Assembly (NCBI RefSeq): GCF_012849095.1
Contig: NZ_CP051680.1
Span: 7,498,001-7,562,000, forward strand
Reading direction: 5' to 3'
DNA from: Cohnella herbarum
Lineage (GTDB): Bacteria > Bacillota > Bacilli > Paenibacillales > Paenibacillaceae
DNA length: 64,000 nucleotides
A program made the position numbers and the translations under genes. Below are positions 27,424-36,845 of this stretch, piece by piece (positions within the stretch are counted from its first letter, which is position 1; every line of letters starts with the position of its first letter). The notes under the pieces were generated by a model. It saw only the letters and a program-made list of their open reading frames with translations. It did no database searches and was not told where the DNA came from.

Positions 27424-28185
27424 GTGTGGTCTTTCGCCAGCGATAGCGTATGGCACATCTCTTATCCGGAATTGATCCTTAGAATGGTTTTAGCTACCGT
27501 GTTCGGCGGCATGGTGGGCATCGAGAGGGAATGGAGCAATCATGCCGCCGGATTCCGTACTCATATTCTCGTTTGTTTAGGGTCGGCTACGATCATGCTA
27601 TTGTCCGTATACGGGTTCTCCGATTTCGTCGACGAGCCCCAAGTCCGAGTGGACCCCGCGCGGTTAGCGGCTCAAGTCATAAGCGGCATAGGCTTTCTAG
27701 GCGCTGGAGCCATTTTGAGGAACGGCAACATGATTAAAGGCTTAACGACGGCGGCTTCGGTGTGGGTCGTGGCGGCAATCGGATTATGCGTTGGAGCCGG
27801 CTTTTATACGGGAGCGGGAATTTGCACCTTTCTCGTCTTGATCAGCTTGTACTTGCTTAATCGGTGGGAGAAGCATCTGTTACGGCACCGGCGGGTCCAG
27901 GAAGTGGAGCTCGTCATCAAGGACGACCCCGGCGTATTGGCGGAGATCGCGAGCGCTTTCGGAGAACAAGGTATTCAAATTGCTAATTTGAGGATGAATC
28001 CCGCGGAAGATCATCCCGCGGAAAGATATATGCAGCTTATTTTCAGTCTTAAGCTTCAGAATCCGGAGCGGTTCATCGTCGCTTTGGAGCGCATTTCGCT
28101 GCTTGAGAAGGTGATTTCCCTGGAAACGGGCAATATGGACGCGGGGAAGAGCCGAGGAGCCAAATCCGGTTCGGTATCCATGTGA
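27424..28185 (+). CDS. MgtC/SapB-family membrane protein with C-terminal ACT-like domain
   Basis: The 253-residue protein has about five membrane helices carrying the MgtC motifs GIEREWSNHAAGFRTHIL, ISGIGFLGAGAI and GLTTAASVWVVAAIG, followed by an ACT-like domain (about 165-240, EVELVIKDDPGVLAEIASAF). The family is linked to growth in low magnesium and to phosphate and membrane-potential control. Start is GTG after AAGGGGAG. Presence between the importer ATPase and the IMPase fusion is unusual; phytate carries chelated divalent metals and releases much phosphate, which could explain it. Confidence 0.85.
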   Translation: MWSFASDSVWHISYPELILRMVLATVFGGMVGIEREWSNHAAGFRTHILVCLGSATIMLLSVYGFSDFVDEPQVRVDPARLAAQVISGIGFLGAGAILRNGNMIKGLTTAASVWVVAAIGLCVGAGFYTGAGICTFLVLISLYLLNRWEKHLLRHRRVQEVELVIKDDPGVLAEIASAFGEQGIQIANLRMNPAEDHPAERYMQLIFSLKLQNPERFIVALERISLLEKVISLETGNMDAGKSRGAKSGSVSM

Positions 28186-28202
28186 AGGAAAGGGGGGGCG
28201 AT

Positions 28203-29819
28203 ATGAACAAAAGAACATTGTTGATTACCGATTTGGATGGAACTTTATTGACGCGAGACCAACGGATCAGCCCGGAAAACGAAGCCGCGATAAAGTTGTT
28301 CCAACGGCGGGGAGGATTGTTCACCTTCGCCACGGGCAGAACGGAAGCCGCGGTCGACCGGTTCGTTCGTCAGCTGCAGCTCGACATTCCCATGATTTTA
28401 TATAACGGGGCGAGAATCACCGATCCTCGAACAGGCGAAGTATTATATGAAGAAAAGCTCTCCCTGCCGTTGAATCTGTGGGAGGAATTGCTAGTTGCCG
28501 CTCGATCCGGCGTTGCGTTGCTCCTCTATCGGGACGGGAATGTGTATGCGCCGGAACGCAACGCGAGATTGGAGAAACACGAGCGCAAGGACGGCGTAAC
28601 CTGCAAGCCGTTTCAGGCCGGTTTCGTCCAAGAGCCCTTTAACAAAATTTTGCTCATCGCGGATCGAACGGACAGTTTGCTCGATCTGGAGAGGAAGATA
28701 AGGGATTGCGGCATCGATTGCGAGATGGTCTATTCCGAATCCGATTATTTGGAAATTTTGCCTTCGAACGTCTCTAAAGGAACCGCGTTAGGCCAATTGT
28801 TGAGGCTTCTGGAGTTCGATGACGTGTACACCGTGGCTGTTGGAGATAATCTGAACGATCTCACGATGCTAATGCGCGCCGATTTGGGAGTGGCCGTCGA
28901 GAATGCCCATCCGGATCTCAAGCAAGTGGCGAAATCCATCGGCGGCCACCACGAGCGGCATGCGATTTCCCTGATCGTGAACGAGTTGTTGAAGCCCACG
29001 AACAAGACGGGAGTGATTGAAATGAATTGGCTGGAAGAAGCGAAGAGAATTGCTATGGAAGCCGGAACGATGATCAAATCAAGAGTCGGAAGCGGATTTT
29101 TGGCCGAAGAGAAAAGCTCGAGCTTCGACGTGGTCACCGAGGTCGATCGGGCATCGGAGAAGTTAATCCGCGATCGAATTCGGGAAATTGCGCCGGACCA
29201 TACTTTCCTTGGCGAAGAGGAGTCGTTCGACAATGCCCAATCCTTCTCCGAACGATTGGATAGCGCCGAGACTGAACCTAACTTATGGATCGTCGATCCT
29301 ATCGATGGAACGAGCAATTTCGTTCAAGGCATCTCCGGATTTACGGTATCGATCGCCATGGCCTCTTACGGAGAAATCATACTTGGGGTCGTGTACGACC
29401 CGATGAAGGATGAAATGTTCTATGCGGAGAAAGGGAAAGGGGCATTCATGAACGGGATTCCGCTGCGGGTAGCCTTAACTTCTCGCTTGGATCAAAGCGT
29501 AGTAGGAACGGGGTTTCCATCCAAGACCGAAGCCCGGGAGAAAGTGATGGCCGGTCTGCTGGAAGTAGGCAAACGATGTCGGACGATCCGTGCACTCGGG
29601 TCGGCCGCTTGCCAGATGTCCTACGTGGCGGCGGGCAGGCTTACCGCGTTCTGGGAAAACGGCCTTAACGTATGGGACGTAGCTGCCGGGGTCGTGCTCA
29701 TTCGCGAAGCCGGAGGCCAAGTGTCAGACACGAGAGGCGCTCCGTTCAGCTTAAAAACGAAGGATATGTTCGGCAGCAACGGGAACATCCATGCGAAAAT
29801 GTTGGCCTGCTTAAAATAA
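28203..29819 (+). CDS. Fusion: HAD (Cof-type) phosphatase + inositol monophosphatase
   Basis: The 538-residue protein joins two phosphatases. Residues 1 to about 270 are a Cof-type HAD hydrolase (DLDGTLL with nucleophile Asp10, SKGTALGQLL, GDNLNDLTML). From Met274 follows an intact inositol monophosphatase domain (GEEES, DPIDGTSNF, NVWDVAAGVVL with the metal-binding acidic residues). IMPases hydrolyse inositol 1-phosphate to myo-inositol, which feeds IolG. GGGAGTG lies six bases before the Met274 codon at 29022, so the IMPase part might also be made alone. The ATG at 28203 follows AAAGGGGGGG. It is the last enzyme gene of the operon. Confidence 0.9.
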   Translation: MNKRTLLITDLDGTLLTRDQRISPENEAAIKLFQRRGGLFTFATGRTEAAVDRFVRQLQLDIPMILYNGARITDPRTGEVLYEEKLSLPLNLWEELLVAARSGVALLLYRDGNVYAPERNARLEKHERKDGVTCKPFQAGFVQEPFNKILLIADRTDSLLDLERKIRDCGIDCEMVYSESDYLEILPSNVSKGTALGQLLRLLEFDDVYTVAVGDNLNDLTMLMRADLGVAVENAHPDLKQVAKSIGGHHERHAISLIVNELLKPTNKTGVIEMNWLEEAKRIAMEAGTMIKSRVGSGFLAEEKSSSFDVVTEVDRASEKLIRDRIREIAPDHTFLGEEESFDNAQSFSERLDSAETEPNLWIVDPIDGTSNFVQGISGFTVSIAMASYGEIILGVVYDPMKDEMFYAEKGKGAFMNGIPLRVALTSRLDQSVVGTGFPSKTEAREKVMAGLLEVGKRCRTIRALGSAACQMSYVAAGRLTAFWENGLNVWDVAAGVVLIREAGGQVSDTRGAPFSLKTKDMFGSNGNIHAKMLACLK

Positions 29820-29868
29820 ATAGAGGCTAAGATCGCATATATTTCCCTAAGAGGGGTTAGGTGTCAAT

Positions 29869-31998
29869 ATGGCAAACGGGAAGATTCCCTTTTGGTTTCT
29901 ACCGTCCGTCCGTTTGATGAACCGGTTGAATTTCTTGAAGAAATTCATGCTCGTCGCACTTATATTTACCATTCCGATCGTGTTCTCCTCGTGGATGTTT
30001 CTGTCCGATCTGCAGGACAGAATGGCGTTCACCTCCCGGGAGCAAAGGGGCATCGAACCGATTATCCGGCTCTCTTCATTGCAACTGGAGTTGGATAAGC
30101 ATCGGGAATATGCGCTTCTGTACGGAAGCGGATTGAGCGATTATAGAGAGCGGATGAACGAGCAGGAGATGATCGTTAACGAAGAGATAGAGAGAATCGC
30201 ATGGATCGACAATTACGCTCCAAGCTTCGGAGCGGAAGATAAGTGGAGAGATTTTAATAACCATTGGTATTTCACCAAGCAACAAGTCCGCAAAGATGAC
30301 TATAAAACCATTGCCGGCTTACATGTCCGCTTAGTGGAGGATATCCAAGCTTTGCGGCAACGGATTGCCGCGACTTCAAGGCTGAACCTTGATCCTCAAA
30401 CGAGGGTTTCCTCTCTTTGGATGATGGCGACCCAGCTGTCAGACCAGAACGCCGGCACGGCAATTCTATCTTCCGTAGGACTTCAAGTTTCGATCCTCGG
30501 AAATCTATCGGAAACGAATAGGGAACTATTGAAGGATGAAATGGATAATCGGCGGTTGACGCTGCTCAAAGAGTATATGGACAAACTAGTCGGATCGAAG
30601 GTAAGCGTTCGTTTGGAGTCCGCGTCGCAGAAGCAGCAGACGTCCGTCGCGAAGCTGATGGATACGGTGAATTACCGATTGCTTACGGAATTGAGCGCGG
30701 AACCGGCAGAGTACGAACGGTTAGCCGCGCAAGCCGTAGAAGCGAATGCGGAATTGTATCGCCAAGTGCTGGCGGAGCTTAAAGAAACAATCCGAGAAAA
30801 GCTGGACGGGGAACAGCGGGAACGGAATGTTTTGTTGGCCGTCATCGCCTTTTTCATCTTGCTTGACGCGTATTTGTTCTGGGGGTTGTATTTGGCTATC
30901 CGTAAAACGGTTTCCGGTCTGGCCATTCATTCCCAGAAGCTCTCTTCCGGCGACTTAACCGTCAGGGCGCCTCTCGAAGCGAAAGACGAGCTCAGATCGA
31001 TATCCGAAATGTTCAACGAAATGTCCGCGACTTTCGGAATGATGATCGCCTCGCACTTGAAGGCCGCTCAGGAAATATCGTCGTCGTCGCTGAGACTGGA
31101 GCTGAGCGCGACCGAATCCGCCGAAAGGTCAAGCCGGATCTCCACGGCATTCGCTTCGATCGCGGATGGGGCTATTCGGCAGCGGGACGGAGCATCGTCC
31201 TCTTTCGAGCAAATGTTAGCGATGTCTAATGGCCTGGGACATATTTCGGACAATATGAGCTTGGCCGCCGAAGCGGCTGCCCATGCTTCGGAAGAAGCCG
31301 ATGCTGGCGTCCATTCGATTCAAGCCGTCATCGGACAGATGGACGCGATCAGCCAATCGGTGACAGAGCTCTCGAACATGATCGACTTGTTGAAAGAACA
31401 ATCCGGGTCGATCGGAACGATCGTCGGGGAGATCAGGGACATTGCGGATAGGACGGACTTACTCGCGTTGAACGCCGCGATCGAGGCCGCGAGAGCCGGA
31501 GAGCAAGGCAAGGGATTCGCCGTCGTAGCAAGCGAAGTTAGAAAACTGTCCGAACAATCTTCTCGGGCGACCGAACGAATAAAGGCGAGAGTAAGGGCAA
31601 TACAATTTTCCGTTAACGAAGCGTCCGACCGGATGAAGCAAGGAGTAGAAGAAGTCCGCGAAGGAATGAATAAGGCGGATCGAACCGGACTGCAATTTCG
31701 GAACATTCGAAATTCGGTTAATCGTATGGCCGCCAACATTCAAGAGATTTCCGCAACTTGCGAACAATCCGCGGCCAGCTCGGAACAGGTGTCGGATGCG
31801 CTTAGAGAAGTGCTGGCAATCGCTCAAGCGACGGGTACCCAAGCAGAGCTCGTATCGGAATCTTCCGAACAACAATATCGATCGGTCGAACAAAACTTAG
31901 CCTTTTCCCAAAATTTGAACAAGCTTGCCCGGCAGTTGACAACTTCGATGGATAAATTTCTGCTGGACGAGAGTTTGCTTGCACAAGTCAGGAAGTGA
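29869..31998 (+). CDS. Methyl-accepting chemotaxis protein
   Basis: The 709-residue protein has an N-terminal membrane helix (about 27-48), a helical extracellular sensor region (50-315), a second helix (about 320-342), a HAMP domain and the cytoplasmic signalling domain with the conserved tip [25 protein letters not shown]. The ligand is unknown. It begins 49 bases after the HAD-IMPase gene with no clear terminator between, so it may be cotranscribed with the inositol-phosphate genes. Confidence 0.93.
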   Translation: MANGKIPFWFLPSVRLMNRLNFLKKFMLVALIFTIPIVFSSWMFLSDLQDRMAFTSREQRGIEPIIRLSSLQLELDKHREYALLYGSGLSDYRERMNEQEMIVNEEIERIAWIDNYAPSFGAEDKWRDFNNHWYFTKQQVRKDDYKTIAGLHVRLVEDIQALRQRIAATSRLNLDPQTRVSSLWMMATQLSDQNAGTAILSSVGLQVSILGNLSETNRELLKDEMDNRRLTLLKEYMDKLVGSKVSVRLESASQKQQTSVAKLMDTVNYRLLTELSAEPAEYERLAAQAVEANAELYRQVLAELKETIREKLDGEQRERNVLLAVIAFFILLDAYLFWGLYLAIRKTVSGLAIHSQKLSSGDLTVRAPLEAKDELRSISEMFNEMSATFGMMIASHLKAAQEISSSSLRLELSATESAERSSRISTAFASIADGAIRQRDGASSSFEQMLAMSNGLGHISDNMSLAAEAAAHASEEADAGVHSIQAVIGQMDAISQSVTELSNMIDLLKEQSGSIGTIVGEIRDIADRTDLLALNAAIEAARAGEQGKGFAVVASEVRKLSEQSSRATERIKARVRAIQFSVNEASDRMKQGVEEVREGMNKADRTGLQFRNIRNSVNRMAANIQEISATCEQSAASSEQVSDALREVLAIAQATGTQAELVSESSEQQYRSVEQNLAFSQNLNKLARQLTTSMDKFLLDESLLAQVRK

Positions 31999-32004
31999 TG
32001 AAAA

Positions 32005-33750
32005 TTGAGGTCTCCTCGGTTAGTATTCGATTTCTTGAAAGCGAAATGGTACGTCTACGCTTCGGGAATGGCGTTCACTGCCGCTGCTAACGTCGTATAC
32101 GCCCAATTCCCCAAGACGATCGGACAATTCACGGATAAGTTAAACGATGGAATTCTCAGCCTATCATCCATTACGGATTATGGGCTGTTCCTTCTGGCGA
32201 TCGGCGTAGGCTACGCGGCACTTGGCGGCATCGGCCAATATCATGTGATGTACATCGGCAGGGTATTCGAATATGAAACCCGTCAATTGCTTTTCGACCA
32301 TTTTACGAGAATGACAGATTCCTTCTACTCCAAACAAGGAGTGGGGAAACTATTGAATTATTTCATGAACGACGTTAAGGGCGTTCGGGAATCCATATCC
32401 GGCGGGGTTAATCACACGACGAACGCGATAATGCTCTTATTGTCCTCCGTATACGCGATGTTAACGAGCTCCATCCCCTATTATTTAATTCTTGCGTGCA
32501 TCATGCCTTTGCTGACGATCCCCTTTATCGTCGTTAAATTCGGTCCTGTCATTCGCAGGCGTTCCATGGAAGTTCAACAAGCGCTTGGAGCAATGACGGA
32601 GATGGCCGAGGAACAGTTCGGCGGCATCCGGGTGACGAAGAAATTCGCGGTCGAGTCGATTATGAATCGCCGCTTCGGCAGGGAGGTAGATCTAGTCCGC
32701 GATAAGCAGATCCGGTTAGTTCGCATATCTTCCTTCTTTCAGGCCCTCATTCCGTTCGCGGGGGCTCTGTCTATGAGCACGGCTATCTCTTTTGGCGGGT
32801 ATTTGACGTTGCGCGGGAGTATCACCGTGGGCAACTTTGTTGCGCTGACGCTATACATCAGGATGATGATCACCCCTTTGCAGCAGATAGGCAACGTCAT
32901 CAATACGATGCAGCGTTCCCGGGCGTCGCTGGAAAGGCTGAATCGCTTGTTCGCGGTTAAAGCGGACGTGGAGGAGAAGGAACAGGCTCACGATGCGAAC
33001 TTCGCCCAATCCGCGCTTGAGATTCGGAACGTCTCGTTTGCTTATCCCGATGCTGCTTCATTAGCGCTACAAGGAATCGATCTGCGTCTCGAGCCGGGTA
33101 GAACGCTAGGCATTGTCGGCAAGACCGGCAGCGGTAAAACCACGCTCGTGAAATTACTGCTTCGCGTTTACGATCCCTCGGAAGGGGCGATTACAACGGG
33201 CGGGGTAGATATGCGCGAGTTAAAGCTGGGAAGCTTAAGGAAAGGGATCGCTTACGTGCCGCAAGACGGGTTTCTATTTAACTCCACGATTCGGGACAAT
33301 ATCGCGTTCTATGAAAGGAAATCAAGATTGGATGAAGTGGAGCTCGCCGCACGCTTGGCGCAATTATACGACGATGTTCGGGAGTTTCCGGAGCAATTCA
33401 ATACGAAACTCGGGGAACGCGGAGTGACTTTATCGGGCGGACAGAGACAACGAACGAGCTTGGCACGCGGGTTGATCAAAAAAGCGCCGGTGCTCATTCT
33501 CGACGATAGCTTTAGCGCGGTCGACTCGATTACGGAAAATAGAATTCTCGACTCGATTCGTAAGGAACGCGACGGCAAAACGAATATTATCGTATCGCAT
33601 CGGATTAGCGCCGTGAAGTCGGCGGACGAAATTATCGTCTTAGACGAAGGACGGATCGTGCAGCGAGGCAAGCATTGGGAGCTCCTGTCCCGAAAGGGTT
33701 TGTATGCGGAGCTTCATGCCTTGCAGGAGGAAGGGAGCATGAATGGCTAG
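32005..33750 (+). CDS. ABC exporter half (degenerate-site subunit), BmrC/YheI-like
   Basis: The 581-residue protein has a six-helix membrane domain (about 15-310) and an ATPase domain with Walker A GKTGSGKTT, signature LSGGQRQR and Walker B VLILDDSFSAVD. The catalytic Glu after Walker B is Asp here, as in the non-catalytic subunit of heterodimeric exporters such as BmrCD. The next gene overlaps by 8 bases and supplies the intact site. Start is TTG seven bases after the chemoreceptor stop, with AGGAAGTG before it. Confidence 0.92.
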   Translation: MRSPRLVFDFLKAKWYVYASGMAFTAAANVVYAQFPKTIGQFTDKLNDGILSLSSITDYGLFLLAIGVGYAALGGIGQYHVMYIGRVFEYETRQLLFDHFTRMTDSFYSKQGVGKLLNYFMNDVKGVRESISGGVNHTTNAIMLLLSSVYAMLTSSIPYYLILACIMPLLTIPFIVVKFGPVIRRRSMEVQQALGAMTEMAEEQFGGIRVTKKFAVESIMNRRFGREVDLVRDKQIRLVRISSFFQALIPFAGALSMSTAISFGGYLTLRGSITVGNFVALTLYIRMMITPLQQIGNVINTMQRSRASLERLNRLFAVKADVEEKEQAHDANFAQSALEIRNVSFAYPDAASLALQGIDLRLEPGRTLGIVGKTGSGKTTLVKLLLRVYDPSEGAITTGGVDMRELKLGSLRKGIAYVPQDGFLFNSTIRDNIAFYERKSRLDEVELAARLAQLYDDVREFPEQFNTKLGERGVTLSGGQRQRTSLARGLIKKAPVLILDDSFSAVDSITENRILDSIRKERDGKTNIIVSHRISAVKSADEIIVLDEGRIVQRGKHWELLSRKGLYAELHALQEEGSMNG

Positions 33751-35563
33751 AGCGATAGACAACTGGCAGTTGGACAATAAGACAGCGTTAAACCATCCGA
33801 AACAGGACACTCCGTATTCTTCGGTTTGGCGATTATTGCTTGCCTACGTTTGGCCTCTTCGGTTAACGTTCGTCCTAGTATTCGTTTGTATTTTGTTCGC
33901 GATTACGGCGGATTTGCTGCAACCCTATCTGGTGAAAGTCTTCATCGACGACTATTTGCTGGCAGGGCATGGGGAATATCGGCAGTTAATCCTCTTTGCC
34001 GGTATTTATTTCGCGTTATCGTTGACGGATTTCTTTTTCACGTACGTTCAGAACAATCTTCTGCAATTCGCCGGACAGAACATCGTAGCGCGAGTTCGCA
34101 AAAGCTTGTTCGGCCATATCGGATTGCAGTCGATTTCGTTTTTCGATCGCAACCCGAGGGGGAATTTAATTACTCACGTATCCAGCGATACGGAAACGCT
34201 GAGCCAGTTTTTCAGTCAAGTTCTTCTTAGCCTGATGAGGGATGGACTTACTCTGATTCTCATCATCTTCATGATGGTCCGACTGGATTGGACGAGTACG
34301 CTCTATTGTCTGGCGCTGCTTCCCGTAATCGCTTTTATAGCGGTTTCCTTTCGTTCGTACATGCGTAAAACTTATCAGAACGCAAGGACTCAAATTTCCC
34401 GGCTCGTTTCCTTCGTCGCCGAGAATTTGGCCGGAATGAATATCGTTCAAGCCTTTCACCAGCAGGAGGAGCAGGGCTCCCGGTTCCGAGAGCGCAACCG
34501 TTCTTATTATCGCGCGAATCTCCGGGAAATCCGCACTAGCGTACTGTTTAATCGTTCATTCGATATTTTGGGCAACGTCTCCGTCGCTTTTCTCGTTTGG
34601 ATCGGTGGAAAATCGGTATTGAACCAGGAGCTGGAATTCGGCGTTTTGTACGCTTTCATCACGTACACCCGAATGTTCTTTCAACCGATTAGCGCGATTA
34701 CCCAGCAGTGGAGCACGCTGCAGTCCGCGACGGTGTCGGCAGGCCGGATTTCGAATTTACTGTCGGTTACCCCGGAAATCACGGATCATCCAGAAGGCGG
34801 GAAACACCCGGAAGAGGCGGTGAAAGGGGAAGTCGATTTTCGGAATGTAACGTTCGGTTATCAGGAAGCTAATCCCGTTATTCGCGACTTGGATTTGCAC
34901 GTCGAACCCGGAGAAACGATCGGAATCGTCGGAACGACCGGAGCGGGCAAAAGCTCGCTGATCAGCTTGTTGTGCCGATTTTACGATGTTCAGTCGGGAA
35001 GCATTCATATCGACGGCAAAGATATCCGATACTTTCCCCAAAGCGAGTTGCACAGGGCGATCGGGCTTGTCCAACAGGAGCCGTTCCTCTACTCTGGGAG
35101 CGTGATGGATAACGTTCGGCTGTTCGACGAGACGGTCGCCAAGGAGCGGGTGATCGAAGCCTGCAGACTGATCGGAGCCGACTCGATAATCGGACGGATG
35201 AAGCATGGCTACGAAACGCGATTGTCGGAAAGCGGTAGCGGATTATCGGCCGGCGAAAGGCAACTGATCTCGTTCGCGCGTATTCTCGTATTTAAACCTT
35301 CCATCTTAATCTTGGACGAGGCGACGGCGAATATGGATTCCTATACGGAGCAACTGATCCAGAACGCGCTTGAAGTCGTATCCTATGAGAGAACGACATT
35401 GGTTATCGCCCATCGTCTGTCGACCATCGTGCATGCGGATCGCATCCTCGTCATGAAAAACGGAGAAATCGTGGAAGAAGGAACGCATGGACAGTTGCTG
35501 GAGATTCACGGCTATTACGAGCAACTGTACCTGCATTCTCTTGGAAGGTCTAAGGCGGAGTGA
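33743..35563 (+). CDS. ABC exporter half (catalytic subunit), BmrD/YheH-like
   Basis: The 606-residue protein has six membrane helices and an ATPase domain with Walker A GTTGAGKSS, signature LSAGERQL and Walker B ILILDEATANMD, including the catalytic Glu. It pairs with the upstream degenerate subunit into a heterodimeric type IV exporter, probably for drugs or lipids. The overlapping start (8 bases) suggests equimolar synthesis. A GC-rich hairpin follows. Confidence 0.92.
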   Translation: MARAIDNWQLDNKTALNHPKQDTPYSSVWRLLLAYVWPLRLTFVLVFVCILFAITADLLQPYLVKVFIDDYLLAGHGEYRQLILFAGIYFALSLTDFFFTYVQNNLLQFAGQNIVARVRKSLFGHIGLQSISFFDRNPRGNLITHVSSDTETLSQFFSQVLLSLMRDGLTLILIIFMMVRLDWTSTLYCLALLPVIAFIAVSFRSYMRKTYQNARTQISRLVSFVAENLAGMNIVQAFHQQEEQGSRFRERNRSYYRANLREIRTSVLFNRSFDILGNVSVAFLVWIGGKSVLNQELEFGVLYAFITYTRMFFQPISAITQQWSTLQSATVSAGRISNLLSVTPEITDHPEGGKHPEEAVKGEVDFRNVTFGYQEANPVIRDLDLHVEPGETIGIVGTTGAGKSSLISLLCRFYDVQSGSIHIDGKDIRYFPQSELHRAIGLVQQEPFLYSGSVMDNVRLFDETVAKERVIEACRLIGADSIIGRMKHGYETRLSESGSGLSAGERQLISFARILVFKPSILILDEATANMDSYTEQLIQNALEVVSYERTTLVIAHRLSTIVHADRILVMKNGEIVEEGTHGQLLEIHGYYEQLYLHSLGRSKAE

Positions 35564-35573
35564 AGTCGGGCTA

Positions 35574-35618
35574 GGGGGAGGGGAGGGCTTAAACGCTCCC
35601 CCCCTCCGCTCGGTGTTT
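35574..35618 (+). terminator. G/C-rich hairpin between convergent genes
   Basis: GAGGGGAGG pairs with a C7-containing segment across GCTTAAACGCT and leads to GTTTTA. It lies between the exporter gene and the convergent DUF1697 gene. Confidence 0.5.
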
Positions 35619-36157
35619 TACATTTTCCCGACCAACCCGGCTAGTTTGTTGATCGTGTTCATGTTGCGAGAGGTAGCCGTATTCCCTAGCTTATTCATGC
35701 TATTTGCAAGCTTGGAATCGAGCACGCTTCGTCGGAACAAGAAATAAATCTCCAGCCCATGGACGAAGTACTCATCGGTGCCGTCACCTTTGTTCGCTTC
35801 AAGAGCGGCAATGGCTTTCGGAGAAGGAGATTCGGTTAATATCGTAACTTGAATGCTCTCGCCTTCTAATAGCCCGTCTTTGCCGTACGGACAATTCGCG
35901 ACGATTCGTTCCCATTGTTCGGCGGTTCTCATAGCGACGGTAACGCTGATACCGAAAGTCTCCGCAATCGCCTGTTCCAGCATAGGACGTAACGTATCCG
36001 CGCTTTTCTCCGATTCGAACAGCACATTGCCGCTCTGAATATACGTTTGTACCCGATTAAGGCCAATGGCTTCATAAGCTTTCCGCAGTTCGGCCATTGG
36101 GACCTTGTTGTGGCCCCCGACGTTAATCCCTCTAATCAATGCGATATAGATCGTCAT
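35618..36157 (-). CDS. DUF1697 domain-containing protein
   Basis: The 179-residue protein begins YIALIRGINVGGHNKVPM and continues with LNRVQTYIQSGNVLFES, the hallmark of DUF1697. The family is widespread and has no established biochemical role. It stands alone on the minus strand. Nothing in the neighbourhood suggests a function. Confidence 0.88.
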   Translation of the reverse strand: MTIYIALIRGINVGGHNKVPMAELRKAYEAIGLNRVQTYIQSGNVLFESEKSADTLRPMLEQAIAETFGISVTVAMRTAEQWERIVANCPYGKDGLLEGESIQVTILTESPSPKAIAALEANKGDGTDEYFVHGLEIYFLFRRSVLDSKLANSMNKLGNTATSRNMNTINKLAGLVGKM

Positions 36158-36257
36158 TTCGTTTTTTCTCCCCTAACTAGACCTAGTGTATTTACCCAAT
36201 TTATACAATGAAAGATCGTATTGATATGTTAGTATACTATGGATTATTTGGTTTTCC

Positions 36258-36599
36258 ATAAAGTCGTTGCCGGCTTGGAGCAAAGGCTTAATCGGCGGCG
36301 TGCTGGATAAAGGCCTCATGTCGACGGACTCCAAGAAACATTTCCAGCCGAACAAACCGGCTACTAGAGCGGAAGTCATGGTCGTTCTTGATCGCGTAGC
36401 GAAGATGCTTGGCTTTGAGCAGGCCCTGACGATAAGAAAGGCGGGAACTTACGGCCCTGATTCCGGCGTAGAAGAAGTCAAAGGCGACATTAAAGTCCAA
36501 GTTGAAGGAGTTATGCTAAGAAACTATGCCGTCCCGAATCAACTGAAACTAACCGATGCTATCGGCAACTCGTCAAGCTTGTCATGCTATTCTGCATAG
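36258..36599 (+). pseudogene. Fragment of an S-layer homology (SLH) domain protein
   Basis: The frame encodes WSKGLIGGVLDKGLM, then FQPNKPATRAEVMVVLDRV, one SLH repeat that normally anchors proteins to the cell wall. There is no credible start or signal peptide, so the 5' part is missing. The tail leaves the domain and ends in a 30-bp sequence repeated at 39378, within which the frame runs to a stop. It looks like the remains of a larger surface protein truncated by recombination. Confidence 0.65.
36569..36598. repeat. 30-bp direct repeat, left copy
   Basis: The segment starting CTCGTCAAGCTTGTCATGC matches 39378-39407 at 29 of 30 positions. It lies at the 3' end of the SLH fragment and marks the left edge of the AT-rich insert. 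Confidence 0.85.
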
Positions 36600-36845
36600 C
36601 TAGCGTGTGGCATCCAACATGTCTCTATAAGTTCATGTCTCAATGCCGATCTGTATCGGTTCCTTGCCTGCCATTCGTACATGCACTTTGAAGAGGTATA
36701 GATGCTTGCATAGGGGGGGATTTTGCCACCGATTTTCCGATTATTGGGATTAATTACACCTTATAATCCCTTGTGTGATATAATACCACAGGAAATGTTT
36801 TACATATAATATTTTGACAATGATTATGTCGAAGAGGAGCAAACC

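Noticed and set aside
36569..36598. The 30-bp repeat as a dif/Xer site or integron attC
   Set aside because: It lacks the paired Xer-arm symmetry and the folded attC features; only two copies and no integrase are present.
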